This document shows positions 36,186-44,577 of a stretch of DNA of 62,927 bases, one piece after another. This DNA is from DRPN01 sp964383915 (GTDB lineage Bacteria > Bacteroidota > Bacteroidia > Bacteroidales > VadinHA17). Numbering within the stretch: position 1 is the first letter of the stretch; the number at the start of each line of letters is the position of its first letter. The stretch lies in the NCBI GenBank assembly GCA_964383915.1, contig CAYLJE010000003.1:1-62927 (forward strand), read 5' to 3'. Position numbers and translations under genes: made by a program. A model generated the notes under the pieces. That model had not been told where the DNA came from and made no database searches. It saw only the letters and a program-made list of their open reading frames with translations.

Positions 36186-37559
36186 ATGAATATACCTAAG
36201 TCCCTCATCAAAAAATACAACGTGCCGGTACCACGCTATACCAGCTATCCCCCGGCTAATTTTTTTCATAGTAGATTTACCGGAGAGGATATTAGAAAAA
36301 CGATTATCAACTCCAATGCAGATCAGCCGGAAAATATTTCGCTATATATTCATATTCCGTTTTGTGCCAGATTGTGTCTCTATTGTGCCTGTAACACATA
36401 CATTTCACATGATAAAACGCTGATTCGCCAATATATAAAGACGTTAAAACAGGAAATATTGTTGGTAAGGGATCTGCTTAATTCCGAACGAAGGGTGTCT
36501 CAGGTACATTGGGGTGGAGGGACTCCTAATTATCTTCCTGCTAATTATATACAGGAAATCATGGATCTCCTGTATAAGCATTTTCGCTTTATTCCACAGC
36601 CGGAGATTGCCATGGAATGTCATCCGGCACATCTAACATACGATTATTTGGATAAACTGGATACATTGGGATTTAATCGTTTAAGTGTCGGTATTCAGGA
36701 TTTTAAAGAAGAGGTTCTGAAAAATGTCAACAGAGCATTACCGAATTTGCCGGTTGAAGAAATAGTTACTTTTCTGCATAAACGAAATATTTCGGTGAAT
36801 CTGGATTTTGTTTACGGTTTGCCCGGACAAACCACGGAAAGTTTTCGTAAGACCATAAAAAAAGCAGTAAATATTGCTCCCGACCGGTTGGCATTATTCT
36901 CTTATGCCCATGTGCCTTGGATTAAACCGTATCAGAAACTTCTGGAAAAATATGTTCTGCCGGATGCCGGGCTCAAAACTGCTTTGTTTGAAACAGCTTA
37001 TAAAATTTTAACGGATAATGACTATGTGTCGATTGGTTTAGACCATTTTGCAAAACCGGTAGATGAATTGAGCCTTGCGCTTGCAAATAAAACATTAAGT
37101 CGAAATTTTCAGGGTTATTGCACACGGCGAACGACCGGACAAGTGTATGCTTTTGGGGTAAGCGGTATCAGTCAGTTGAGCACTGGCTATTTGCAAAATA
37201 CAAAAGATTTAAAAGTGTACCGTGAAAGTATCGGAAAAGGTATTTTCCCTTTTGAAAAGGCCTATTTTTTAAATAAAAATGAGAAACTGATCAGGTACAT
37301 CATTACCGAAATCATGAGCAATCGATATATTTCTTTTGAGGCCATTGAAAAGCGGTTCAACCGCTCTTATGATACCATCCTGGATATTACCGGACTTGAC
37401 TTTGATAGACTTAAAGCATTTGAACAAGAGGGGCTTATAGAGATTTCCGGTAAGGAAATTTCAGTAACACATCAAGGGATGTTCTTTTTACGGAATATTG
37501 CATCTTCTTTTGATCCCTTAATTAAACAGACAGACAAACAATTTTCTAAATCTTTGTAA
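36186..37559 (+). CDS. hemN: Oxygen-independent coproporphyrinogen III dehydrogenase
   Basis: The 457-residue radical-SAM enzyme converts coproporphyrinogen III to protoporphyrinogen IX anaerobically. RYTSYPPANFF opens the protein as in E. coli HemN. The [4Fe-4S] motif is CX3CX2CXC at C60, C64, C67 and C69, followed by HWGGGTPNYL and the C-terminal HemN domain. The length equals that of E. coli HemN, which argues against the HemW-like group. It is one base from hemG. Confidence 0.94.
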   Translation: MNIPKSLIKKYNVPVPRYTSYPPANFFHSRFTGEDIRKTIINSNADQPENISLYIHIPFCARLCLYCACNTYISHDKTLIRQYIKTLKQEILLVRDLLNSERRVSQVHWGGGTPNYLPANYIQEIMDLLYKHFRFIPQPEIAMECHPAHLTYDYLDKLDTLGFNRLSVGIQDFKEEVLKNVNRALPNLPVEEIVTFLHKRNISVNLDFVYGLPGQTTESFRKTIKKAVNIAPDRLALFSYAHVPWIKPYQKLLEKYVLPDAGLKTALFETAYKILTDNDYVSIGLDHFAKPVDELSLALANKTLSRNFQGYCTRRTTGQVYAFGVSGISQLSTGYLQNTKDLKVYRESIGKGIFPFEKAYFLNKNEKLIRYIITEIMSNRYISFEAIEKRFNRSYDTILDITGLDFDRLKAFEQEGLIEISGKEISVTHQGMFFLRNIASSFDPLIKQTDKQFSKSL

Positions 37560-37560
37560 A

Positions 37561-38898
37561 ATGGAAAAGAATATTGCCATAATAGGAAGCGGAATAACGG
37601 GATTAACAACGGGATACTATCTGAAAAAAGCCGGGATTAATTTTAAAATATATGAAAAAACAAATCATATAGGCGGTGTCATACATACGATTTCCGAAAA
37701 CGGTTTTACTTTTGAAACAGGTCCCAATACAGGAACATTATCAAATATTGAAACCGTAGAACTTTTTGAGCATCTGGCCAATGACTTTGAACTTGAAATA
37801 GCAGATCATACGGCAAAAAGACGTTTGATATTAAAAAACAGCAAATGGCATGCCTTGCCATCAGGTTTGTTTTCCGGAATTTTTACGCCTTTATTTTCTG
37901 TAAAAGATAAATTTCGACTGTTGGGGGAACCATTTCGTAAACCGGGGAAGAATCCGTTTGAAACCATTGCGGAACTGGTTATTCGCAGAATGGGAAAATC
38001 TTTTCTTGATTATGCCGTTGATCCTTTTATTTCAGGAATTTACGCCGGTAATCCGAATTATTTGGTTACGAAATATGCACTTCCGAAATTATATAACCTT
38101 GAACAGACATACGGCAGTTTTATCGGAGGTTCAATAAAAAAAGCCAAAGAGCCGAAAACCGGGCAAGATAAAAAAGTTACAAAAGAAATTTTTTCGGCAA
38201 AAGGCGGCCTGTCTTCCATTGTAAAAGCTTTGGTTAAAAATATCGGAAAGAAAAACATTATTTTAAATGCGGATGTTGAAGTTGTAACAAATAAACAACT
38301 GTATAGTATAGGAGATGAAACCTTTACACATGTGGTAAATACAACAAATGCCGGAGAATTACAGAAATTATTTCCTTTCCTGAGCCAGGAAGATGTTTCT
38401 GATATATCCCATCTGAAGTATGCCCAGGTGGCAGAGATTGCCATCGGGTTTAAAGAATGGAGAGGAATCCATTTGAATGCTTTCGGCGGATTAATTCCTT
38501 CAAAAGAAGGAAGAAATGCTTTGGGAATTTTGTTTATGTCAACTTTATTTAAAAAACGAGCCCCCGAAAATGGGACATTACTAACAACTTTTGTCGGCGG
38601 AACCAAAAAGGAGCAACTTGCAGCGCTGTCGGAAGATGAATTGTTGGAAATACTAAAGCCTGAATTACAAGAATTACTTGGATTGCAAGAATTTAACCCG
38701 GATTTGCTGAAAGTGTTTTATCATAAAAAAGCCATTGCTCAGTATGGGGCCGATAGTGAAAAACGATCGGAAGCAATTAATAAGTTAGAAGGTGAGCATA
38801 AAAATCTGTTCTTGGCAGGAAGTATTCGTGACGGGATCGGGATGGCAGATCGCATAAGGCAAGGCACGGAATTAGCCGGTTTGATTATTAAAAATTAG
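37561..38898 (+). CDS. hemG: FAD-dependent protoporphyrinogen/coproporphyrinogen oxidase
   Basis: The 445-residue flavoprotein of the amine-oxidase fold has the Rossmann motif GSGITGLTTGYYLKKAG, GGVIHT, ETGPNT and the C-terminal FAD segment LAGSIRDGIGMADRIRQG. It is the HemY-type enzyme that oxidises protoporphyrinogen IX to protoporphyrin IX and usually uses O2. It starts one base after hemN, and its 3' end overlaps convergent hemD by 11 bp. The DNA is clearly AT-richer than the arginine operon. Confidence 0.88.
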   Translation: MEKNIAIIGSGITGLTTGYYLKKAGINFKIYEKTNHIGGVIHTISENGFTFETGPNTGTLSNIETVELFEHLANDFELEIADHTAKRRLILKNSKWHALPSGLFSGIFTPLFSVKDKFRLLGEPFRKPGKNPFETIAELVIRRMGKSFLDYAVDPFISGIYAGNPNYLVTKYALPKLYNLEQTYGSFIGGSIKKAKEPKTGQDKKVTKEIFSAKGGLSSIVKALVKNIGKKNIILNADVEVVTNKQLYSIGDETFTHVVNTTNAGELQKLFPFLSQEDVSDISHLKYAQVAEIAIGFKEWRGIHLNAFGGLIPSKEGRNALGILFMSTLFKKRAPENGTLLTTFVGGTKKEQLAALSEDELLEILKPELQELLGLQEFNPDLLKVFYHKKAIAQYGADSEKRSEAINKLEGEHKNLFLAGSIRDGIGMADRIRQGTELAGLIIKN

Positions 38899-39682
38899 GG
38901 TCCGTTTCCTGCTTACGAAAATAGGATTTCAATGCATCAGCAAACCCTTCAAAGGAGCTGAAATCGGTGCCGGTAATTTTAGGCTTTAACCCTGATTGTA
39001 AAGCGGATGACGCCGTATAAGGTCCGAAACAAGCAACCTTTAACTGTGAAAACAGGGTTTCATTATTTAAAAGATATTTTAATGCCTCAATTTCTCCTCC
39101 GCTTGTGAAAGCTATTAAATCATAATCCGATTTTTTGATTTTTTGTAAAATTTTTAATTTTGGATTTTTATTAGGGCGTGTGATATAGGCATCAATTTGT
39201 GTAACTTCTGCAATCGAATTCAATCGTTTAATAAAATCAGGAATAATATCCGGTTCATTGATAATCTCAACCCTCGGCGTTAACACAGCAAGTTTATTCA
39301 TGCTTTTAATCTTTTTTAAAGCACGAAAAATGCCGACCGTGCTTGTTTCTTCTGTTTTTAATTTGCTTGTAAGTTCGAAACGACTTAAAAATTCGGCATC
39401 TTTGCCTATGACAGCAAAGTTTAAAGTTTGTAAGACATTTTTCGAAAGTTTATATTTTTTTGCTTGTTGAACAAAACTTCTGATAGCATTGCGGCTGGGT
39501 AAAATAATATAATCGAAAGTATGAATTTCTTCAAAAAAAACTTTAAAAACCGGATTATCAAATAAAATGGTTTCGATGACAGGAGATTGTAAAACTTCAA
39601 AATTATTTCCGGTCAAAACGGTTTTTAGTTTTTTGTTGTATATTTTTGGAGCAGTGACAATTATTCGTCTTTTTTTATTCAT
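38888..39682 (-). CDS. hemD: Uroporphyrinogen-III synthase
   Basis: The 264-residue protein fits HemD: two alternating alpha/beta halves with FDYIILPSRNAIRSF (the substrate-binding segment) and DLIAFTSGGEIEALKYLL, then the ACFGPYTASSALQSGL region. HemD cyclises hydroxymethylbilane to uroporphyrinogen III. The frame stays open upstream to 39856, but ATG 39682 places the start directly before the first beta-strand (RRIIVTAPK). It is convergent with hemG and very AT-rich. Confidence 0.85.
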   Translation of the reverse strand: MNKKRRIIVTAPKIYNKKLKTVLTGNNFEVLQSPVIETILFDNPVFKVFFEEIHTFDYIILPSRNAIRSFVQQAKKYKLSKNVLQTLNFAVIGKDAEFLSRFELTSKLKTEETSTVGIFRALKKIKSMNKLAVLTPRVEIINEPDIIPDFIKRLNSIAEVTQIDAYITRPNKNPKLKILQKIKKSDYDLIAFTSGGEIEALKYLLNNETLFSQLKVACFGPYTASSALQSGLKPKITGTDFSSFEGFADALKSYFRKQETDPNF

Positions 39683-39724
39683 CGATACAATAAACTTATT
39701 GACATTTTCACTTCCTTTCCCCCT

Positions 39725-39732
39725 CAAAAATA
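39725..39732 (-). promoter_or_regulatory. Candidate hemD promoter -7 element
   Basis: The minus strand reads TATTTTTG (TAnnTTTG), 43 bp before the hemD start. No clear -33 is present. The rest of the 39683-39942 gap also holds the rpsP promoter; I see nothing else in it. Confidence 0.4.
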
Positions 39733-39871
39733 CGCATCTTTGTGATAAACCGTAAATATAAAAAATTGTTTTAACCCCTTTTTGGGAAAGTATTACTGAA
39801 ATAGGAAAGAAACCTCCTGTGAATGGTCCTTTTCTTTTTGCTCTGATACAGAACAAGAGTGAAAGAAATTA

Positions 39872-39901
39872 TTTGTAATCATAAATTATTCTGTATCTTT
39901 G
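39872..39901 (+). promoter_or_regulatory. rpsP promoter
   Basis: TTTG at 39872-39875 and TATCTTTG at 39894-39901, 18 bp apart, form a good Bacteroidota -33/-7 promoter 41 bp before rpsP. Confidence 0.65.
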
Positions 39902-39942
39902 CAGCCACAAAAATTTAAACATAACCATTAAAAAAGTAACGA

Positions 39943-40635
39943 ATGCCAGTAAAAATCAGGCTAAAGCGCGAAGGTCGCAAGAAAAAACCTTTCTATCACA
40001 TTGTGATAGCAGATAGCAGGGCGCCACGAGATGGCCGGTTTATTGATAAAATCGGGTATTACAATCCCCACACAAATCCTGCTACAACAGAACTGGACTT
40101 TGATAAGGCATTGGATTGGTTATTGAAAGGCGCCCAACCTACCGACACGTGCAGAGCTATTCTGTCATACAAAGGGGTATTGTATAAGAAACATCTTCTC
40201 ATTGGAGTGCGTAAAGGAGCTTTCTCGGAAGAAGAAGCCGGGCGTCGTTTCGAAGCCTGGATGAAAGAGAAAGAAGAAAAAATACAGGCTAAACGCGAGC
40301 GGTTACAAAAAACCCATGAGGAAGATACAGAGAAACGGCTGGAGGTAGAAGTTAAAATAAACGAAGCCAGAGCTCAGGAATTAGCGAAGAAACGTTCCAA
40401 GCTGCTGGAGGAAACAACCAGCGCCGGAGAAGAGGGGAAATCCGGGACAAGCGAGACGAAAGGAACTGCCGAACAAACTGAAACACAGGCAGCCGAAGCT
40501 ACTGTTGAACAAACCGGGTCAGAGGCTTCTGAAGTTCCAAAAGAGACAACTAAATCAACGACTCCGGTTGTGGAAACTGTAACTAAAGATTCGTCTTCTG
40601 CTGAAAAGAAAGACGAAGAAAAAGCAAAGGAATAG
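39943..40635 (+). CDS. rpsP: Ribosomal protein S16 with long acidic C-terminal tail
   Basis: The first about 80 residues are a normal S16 (VKIRLKREGRKKKPFYHIVIADSRAPRDGRFI). The remaining about 150 residues are a charged helix rich in Glu and Lys (about 85-160) and a low-complexity Thr/Glu/Ala/Ser tail. S16 is about 82 residues in E. coli; extensions are usual in Bacteroidota, but 230 residues is long. It is followed by rimM after 27 bp, the common rpsP-rimM pair. Confidence 0.96.
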   Translation: MPVKIRLKREGRKKKPFYHIVIADSRAPRDGRFIDKIGYYNPHTNPATTELDFDKALDWLLKGAQPTDTCRAILSYKGVLYKKHLLIGVRKGAFSEEEAGRRFEAWMKEKEEKIQAKRERLQKTHEEDTEKRLEVEVKINEARAQELAKKRSKLLEETTSAGEEGKSGTSETKGTAEQTETQAAEATVEQTGSEASEVPKETTKSTTPVVETVTKDSSSAEKKDEEKAKE

Positions 40636-40662
40636 ACCCTTCATCTTTTTAACTTGTGTCTT

Positions 40663-41187
40663 ATGTCCCGCGAAAATTTAATTCCTGCGGGAGAAATATT
40701 GAAAGTTCACGGACTGGAAGGCGGGCTCGTTATCCGGATCAGCGAACTTTTTTATCCTTTTGAAAAGATTCCGGAATTCTTCTTCCTGTTAATAAACGGA
40801 CTGCCAGTGCCTTTTTTTGTCAACGATGCCGAGGCATTCGGAAAGGGATCATATCTCGTCTTTTTTAAGGAGATCACTACGCGGGATCAGGCATTAAAAT
40901 ATCGTGACTGTGAAGTGTTACTCGAAGTAAAATATGTACCTCGCGAAAAGAAAAATGCCATTCCGGGAGACTACGCCGGTTATTCTTTTACTGACGAGAC
41001 CTCCGGGAAAAAAGGACGGGTCTCCGGCCTTGTACCTGTTCCGGAAAATCCTTTCTACGAAGTAAATACCGGCGACAATTTTTTTTTGATACCGGCGGCA
41101 AAAATCTTTATTGTACAGGTTGATAGTGGAACAAAACAGGTTATTTTCCGGTTACCCGAAGGAATTTTTAATCCTGATAACTTATAA
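40663..41187 (+). CDS. rimM: 16S rRNA processing protein RimM
   Basis: The 174-residue protein assists 30S head maturation and binds S19. It has the N-terminal RimM domain (LIPAGEILKVHGLEGGLVIRI) and a PRC-barrel second half with NPFYEV and FLIPAAKIFI. An in-frame TTG at 40654 would add three residues; ATG 40663 is preferred. It lies downstream of rpsP. Confidence 0.93.
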   Translation: MSRENLIPAGEILKVHGLEGGLVIRISELFYPFEKIPEFFFLLINGLPVPFFVNDAEAFGKGSYLVFFKEITTRDQALKYRDCEVLLEVKYVPREKKNAIPGDYAGYSFTDETSGKKGRVSGLVPVPENPFYEVNTGDNFFLIPAAKIFIVQVDSGTKQVIFRLPEGIFNPDNL

Positions 41188-41264
41188 TCGGGTTTCCTTC
41201 ACATGCAACATTACGAATTTGTATTCGTCTTTTAAAAAGATAATAAATCCTAATTTTAAAACAC

Positions 41265-41987
41265 ATGAAACGTAATCTTTTCCATGTAGTGACACTGGCC
41301 ATTACTTTTTCTTTTTTATCCTCCTGCATTGGATATACCCAGAAAGAGGAAATCCGTAAAACAGGTTCTTTTAGCGAAATTACCTTGTCTATTCCTGCTG
41401 ATGTATTCCTGACCCAGGGACCCCGTACAGAAGTCAAGCTGGAAGGGCCGGAAAATTATTTGGGAAAAGTTGAGACCAAAGTTAAAGGAGATAGACTAAG
41501 TATCGCTTTCTACCACAACTATTTCGGCTGGAGAAGACCTCAGGGAAGAATCGCCATCTATATTACAACCCCTGAAATTAAGCGTCTTAATGTAACCGGT
41601 TCAGGGAAGATCGAAACGAAAACGCAGGTCTCTTCCGATGAATTAAAATTGCTGGTAACCGGCAGCGGAAAGATTAAGGTAAGTGACCTCCTGGCCAAAA
41701 GGGTAGATGTTTCTGTAACAGGATCCGGGACCATCAAGCTTGCCGGGAAGGAACCGGTAATATCCCAGGAAGTAGAAATTACCGGATCAGGAACCATTCA
41801 CAATGAGAATCTCCCGACAAAAAAGGCCGAAGCTTCTATTACCGGGTCGGGAGATGCTTATGTTTATGTTAACGACCGGCTTAAGGTTTCTATTACCGGG
41901 AGTGGCGATTTGTATTATGCCGGAGCCCCTGTTGTAGATGCCAGAATCACCGGCTCGGGGAATGTGAAAGCCCTGAAGGAAAAATAA
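41265..41987 (+). CDS. GIN-domain (DUF2807) lipoprotein
   Basis: The 240-residue protein has a lipoprotein signal ending in LSSC (Cys21). The mature part is the head GIN domain of DUF2807, a right-handed beta-structure. The motif TGSG recurs seven times (residues 111, 132, 152, 173, 193, 211 and 229), about every 18-21 residues, which fits one turn per repeat. The family is common in Bacteroidota and its function unknown. Confidence 0.85.
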   Translation: MKRNLFHVVTLAITFSFLSSCIGYTQKEEIRKTGSFSEITLSIPADVFLTQGPRTEVKLEGPENYLGKVETKVKGDRLSIAFYHNYFGWRRPQGRIAIYITTPEIKRLNVTGSGKIETKTQVSSDELKLLVTGSGKIKVSDLLAKRVDVSVTGSGTIKLAGKEPVISQEVEITGSGTIHNENLPTKKAEASITGSGDAYVYVNDRLKVSITGSGDLYYAGAPVVDARITGSGNVKALKEK

Positions 41988-42079
41988 GCAGGCGGGTAGA
42001 AAATACCTATTTAAATACCTGTTATAATAGGTAGATGTGGATTCGTTGGAGATCTGCAGTTGCAGGTGAGACAGGACCA

Positions 42080-42655
42080 TCAATCCCGAAGAATGGCTCT
42101 GGTCCCATCGGGATATATTCTGATTATGTGCGAAGGTTTTGCAGGAGTTGACTCTTCCTGTCTCCATTTTACAACATAATCCACCTCTTTGATTAATCCG
42201 GGGTCAATAAACCTGAAGGATGCCGGTGGGTGCTGGGAGAAATAATTGGCTGAAGTAGATACCAGTGGCACTCCTGATTCCCGGATCAGACGAGTACAAA
42301 AAATGTCCTTTGGGATCCTGATCCCGGTAGTCCCGTCATTGTGTATCAGGGAAGGCGCGATGCCATTTACCCCGGGCAGAATAAAAGTAGTAGGAAGGGT
42401 AGCATGTTCCATTTCCAAGATCACATCCGGAGCTACATTTTTTGCATACCGGAGGAGCATATCTTTGGAATCCACCAGCATGATGAAATTTTTTCCCAGG
42501 GGTCTCTTTTTTATCCGGGAGACTTTGCGTACAGCCTCCTCATTTGTGGCATCACAGCCAATTCCCCAAATGGTGTCCGTAGGGTAAAGAATTACCCCTC
42601 CTTTTTTTAATATCCGGACAGCTTCTTTTATTTCTTCCCCAACCTGATTATTCAT
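42080..42655 (-). CDS. L-threonylcarbamoyladenylate synthase (Sua5/YciO/YrdC)
   Basis: The 191-residue single-domain protein has GGVILYPTDTIWGIGCDA, KKRPLGKNFIMLV and SANYF, the dsRNA-binding-like YrdC fold that makes threonylcarbamoyl-AMP for t6A in tRNA. The family also includes YciO, whose role differs; the KRPLGK motif does not separate them. The 158-bp gap to the divergent glycosyltransferase carries a perfect palindrome. Confidence 0.88.
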   Translation of the reverse strand: MNNQVGEEIKEAVRILKKGGVILYPTDTIWGIGCDATNEEAVRKVSRIKKRPLGKNFIMLVDSKDMLLRYAKNVAPDVILEMEHATLPTTFILPGVNGIAPSLIHNDGTTGIRIPKDIFCTRLIRESGVPLVSTSANYFSQHPPASFRFIDPGLIKEVDYVVKWRQEESTPAKPSHIIRIYPDGTRAILRD

Positions 42656-42730
42656 AACTGGTTTTAAAAACGATCTCTTTCTGTGCGTACGAATTTACTT
42701 AAATTCATGCAATATATATTTATTTATCCT

Positions 42731-42755
42731 GTGGGAAAATTAATAATTTTCCCAC
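42731..42755. repeat. Perfect 25-bp palindrome
   Basis: GTGGGAAAATTA, one A, then TAATTTTCCCAC. The 12-bp arms match without error. It lies in the divergent gap between the YrdC gene (start 42655) and a glycosyltransferase gene. A six-T run follows at 42762-42767 after a short spacer. Confidence 0.9.
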
Positions 42756-42834
42756 GCTCCATTTTTTATACCGGGAATTCTCTTTATTTTTATGTTTTAA
42801 ACGAATAAATAATTTGCCGGAAAAAACATCTGTT

Positions 42835-43791
42835 TTGAAAAAGCTTTCCGTGATCATCGTAAATTACAGAGGGTGGGAGTCTCTGAAATTATGTTTGGAT
42901 TCACTTTCCTGTCTTAAAAGTGCAGGTTTTGGATGGGAAGTTATCATAGTTGATAATTTCTCCGATGATGGCAGAATGGATGAATTTGCTTTATCCTATC
43001 CGGATTTCCGTTTTATTGAAAACAAGGGAAATTATGGTTTTTCAAACGGAAACAACCTTGGGGCTGCATATGCCGGGGGGGAATATTTTTTATTTTTGAA
43101 TCCTGATACCATCGTTTCACTGGAAGCCCTGTCTTCCATGTTACATCTGGCTGAGGAGCATCCTGTTTATCACATTGTCTCTATACAACAGAGAAGACAG
43201 TCGGGAAAACCGGAAAATCCTTTTGGCATTTTCCCTTCGGTTTGGACCATTAATGGACTTATTAGAATCGGTTACTCTCTTTTTTCAAAAAAGAAATTTA
43301 AAAAAGATTGTAAAACGAATCCGGTTATTTTACCGGACTGGGTATCCGGTTCCGTTGTCTTGATTAAAAGACAGGTTTTTGAACAGACAGGGGGCTGGAG
43401 TGAGGATTTCTGGTTGTATTATGAAGACATTGATTTATGTAGAAGGGTGAGGGATAGGGGAGGCAGGATCGCTTTGTTGTGTGATATTTCCATCACCCAT
43501 CACCATGGCAGTCTCACCAGAAAAGATAAAAAACGTATTGCTTTTTTTAAAGCCGAAGTAATGAAATCAAGGCATATTTATTTTTATAAGCATTATAAAA
43601 GAGGACAACAGATTATATTACAATCTTTTTTGGTTATTAACACATTGTTCTTTGAGGAACTTATCCCTGCAATGATTGGTTTGATATTCTTTCCTTTTCT
43701 CAAAGCCAGGGTTCATTTATTTATCTATATCTATCTCTGGGAATATTATTTTCAGGTAATGAAGAAAAAGAGCTGGATACTCCGTTCTTAA
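42835..43791 (+). CDS. Family 2 glycosyltransferase (rhamnosyltransferase-like)
   Basis: The 318-residue product has a GT-A fold with KLSVIIVNYRGWESL, VDNFSDDG, the NKGNYGFSNGNN block and FLNPDTI (metal motif), then EDIDLCRRVRDRGG, as in rhamnosyltransferases of O-antigen synthesis. There is no ATG: I start at TTG 42835, which gives the usual MKKLSVIIVNY beginning and has GGAAAAAA upstream; TTG 42814 is the alternative. Codons GCC GGG GGG GAA make a G7 run at 43075-43081, a possible slippage point. Confidence 0.87.
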   Translation: MKKLSVIIVNYRGWESLKLCLDSLSCLKSAGFGWEVIIVDNFSDDGRMDEFALSYPDFRFIENKGNYGFSNGNNLGAAYAGGEYFLFLNPDTIVSLEALSSMLHLAEEHPVYHIVSIQQRRQSGKPENPFGIFPSVWTINGLIRIGYSLFSKKKFKKDCKTNPVILPDWVSGSVVLIKRQVFEQTGGWSEDFWLYYEDIDLCRRVRDRGGRIALLCDISITHHHGSLTRKDKKRIAFFKAEVMKSRHIYFYKHYKRGQQIILQSFLVINTLFFEELIPAMIGLIFFPFLKARVHLFIYIYLWEYYFQVMKKKSWILRS

Positions 43792-43802
43792 TTTGCAAAG
43801 GT

Positions 43803-44516
43803 TTATTCGTTCATTACTTTCTCCCAATCAATAATAGGAGCCAGGAATGGTGTTTCCGCATGGGTAGCGTAGGCTGGCATCGGACTGATGAGGTATGCTC
43901 TTTTTTTATCACTCAGGTATTGAAACTTGGCTTTATCTCTGGCGATTCCTTTTCTGCTTTTACAATATATTTCATGTATCTTAAAATGTTTCTTTAATGT
44001 TTTAAACCTCGTTGCCCACGTATTTGTTGTGGACGGGATGTATCGCCAGTGAACGGAGGGGGAGAAAATAATTCTCGACTTCAGGTTCCGGTATCTGCGC
44101 AAAAAATACTTATCCCTGTGGTCATACAATGAGACATAATCAGCATCTGAATGCCCGAATCCTTCCAGCATAATATCCACCCAGCCTTTCCGATGAACAT
44201 AATCATCTTCCAGCACATAAACAATATCATTATCGGGGATATCCCGGGTGATGATATAGTATAACAGATTGTGCAGGCTCCTGGAATCATCTCCCCCTGT
44301 AAACTCTACAATTTTAAAGTCTTTTTCGGCAGAGATAAAATGTTTTTCCAGGGCTCCGTTGGCGTTATCATAGACCAATGTCAATTCGACCCTGTTGTCA
44401 TCTGCAATCGTATTCTTAAGATTGCGAAAGCATTTTTCCCTGCTAAACCAATCAGGTCTTTTTTTATTTATTGAACTCGGAGAAAATCCGCAATGTCTCT
44501 GAAAAATATGTATCAT
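43803..44516 (-). CDS. Putative glycosyltransferase (GT-A like)
   Basis: The 237-residue protein has VELTLVYDNANGALEKHF, VYVLEDDYVHRKGW (an acidic metal-type motif, as in GT-A enzymes) and DYVSLYDHRDKYF. The ending SPMPAYATHAETPFLAPIIDW resembles proteins seen in capsule or LPS loci. I place it as a glycosyltransferase by this motif and its neighbours; donor and acceptor are unknown. It is convergent with the preceding enzyme. Confidence 0.65.
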   Translation of the reverse strand: MIHIFQRHCGFSPSSINKKRPDWFSREKCFRNLKNTIADDNRVELTLVYDNANGALEKHFISAEKDFKIVEFTGGDDSRSLHNLLYYIITRDIPDNDIVYVLEDDYVHRKGWVDIMLEGFGHSDADYVSLYDHRDKYFLRRYRNLKSRIIFSPSVHWRYIPSTTNTWATRFKTLKKHFKIHEIYCKSRKGIARDKAKFQYLSDKKRAYLISPMPAYATHAETPFLAPIIDWEKVMNE

Positions 44517-44577
44517 AGGATACTAAATTAAGTTTTTCCCTTCATATTTTTATTAAATATCTGTGAGTCGACCGAAC

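Noticed and set aside
39683..39856. 58-residue N-terminal extension of hemD
   Set aside because: It covers a promoter-like element and has no HemD similarity; ATG 39682 is the natural start.
42731..42767. Palindrome plus T6 as an intrinsic terminator
   Set aside because: Both flanking genes are transcribed away from it, so there is no upstream plus-strand gene to end.
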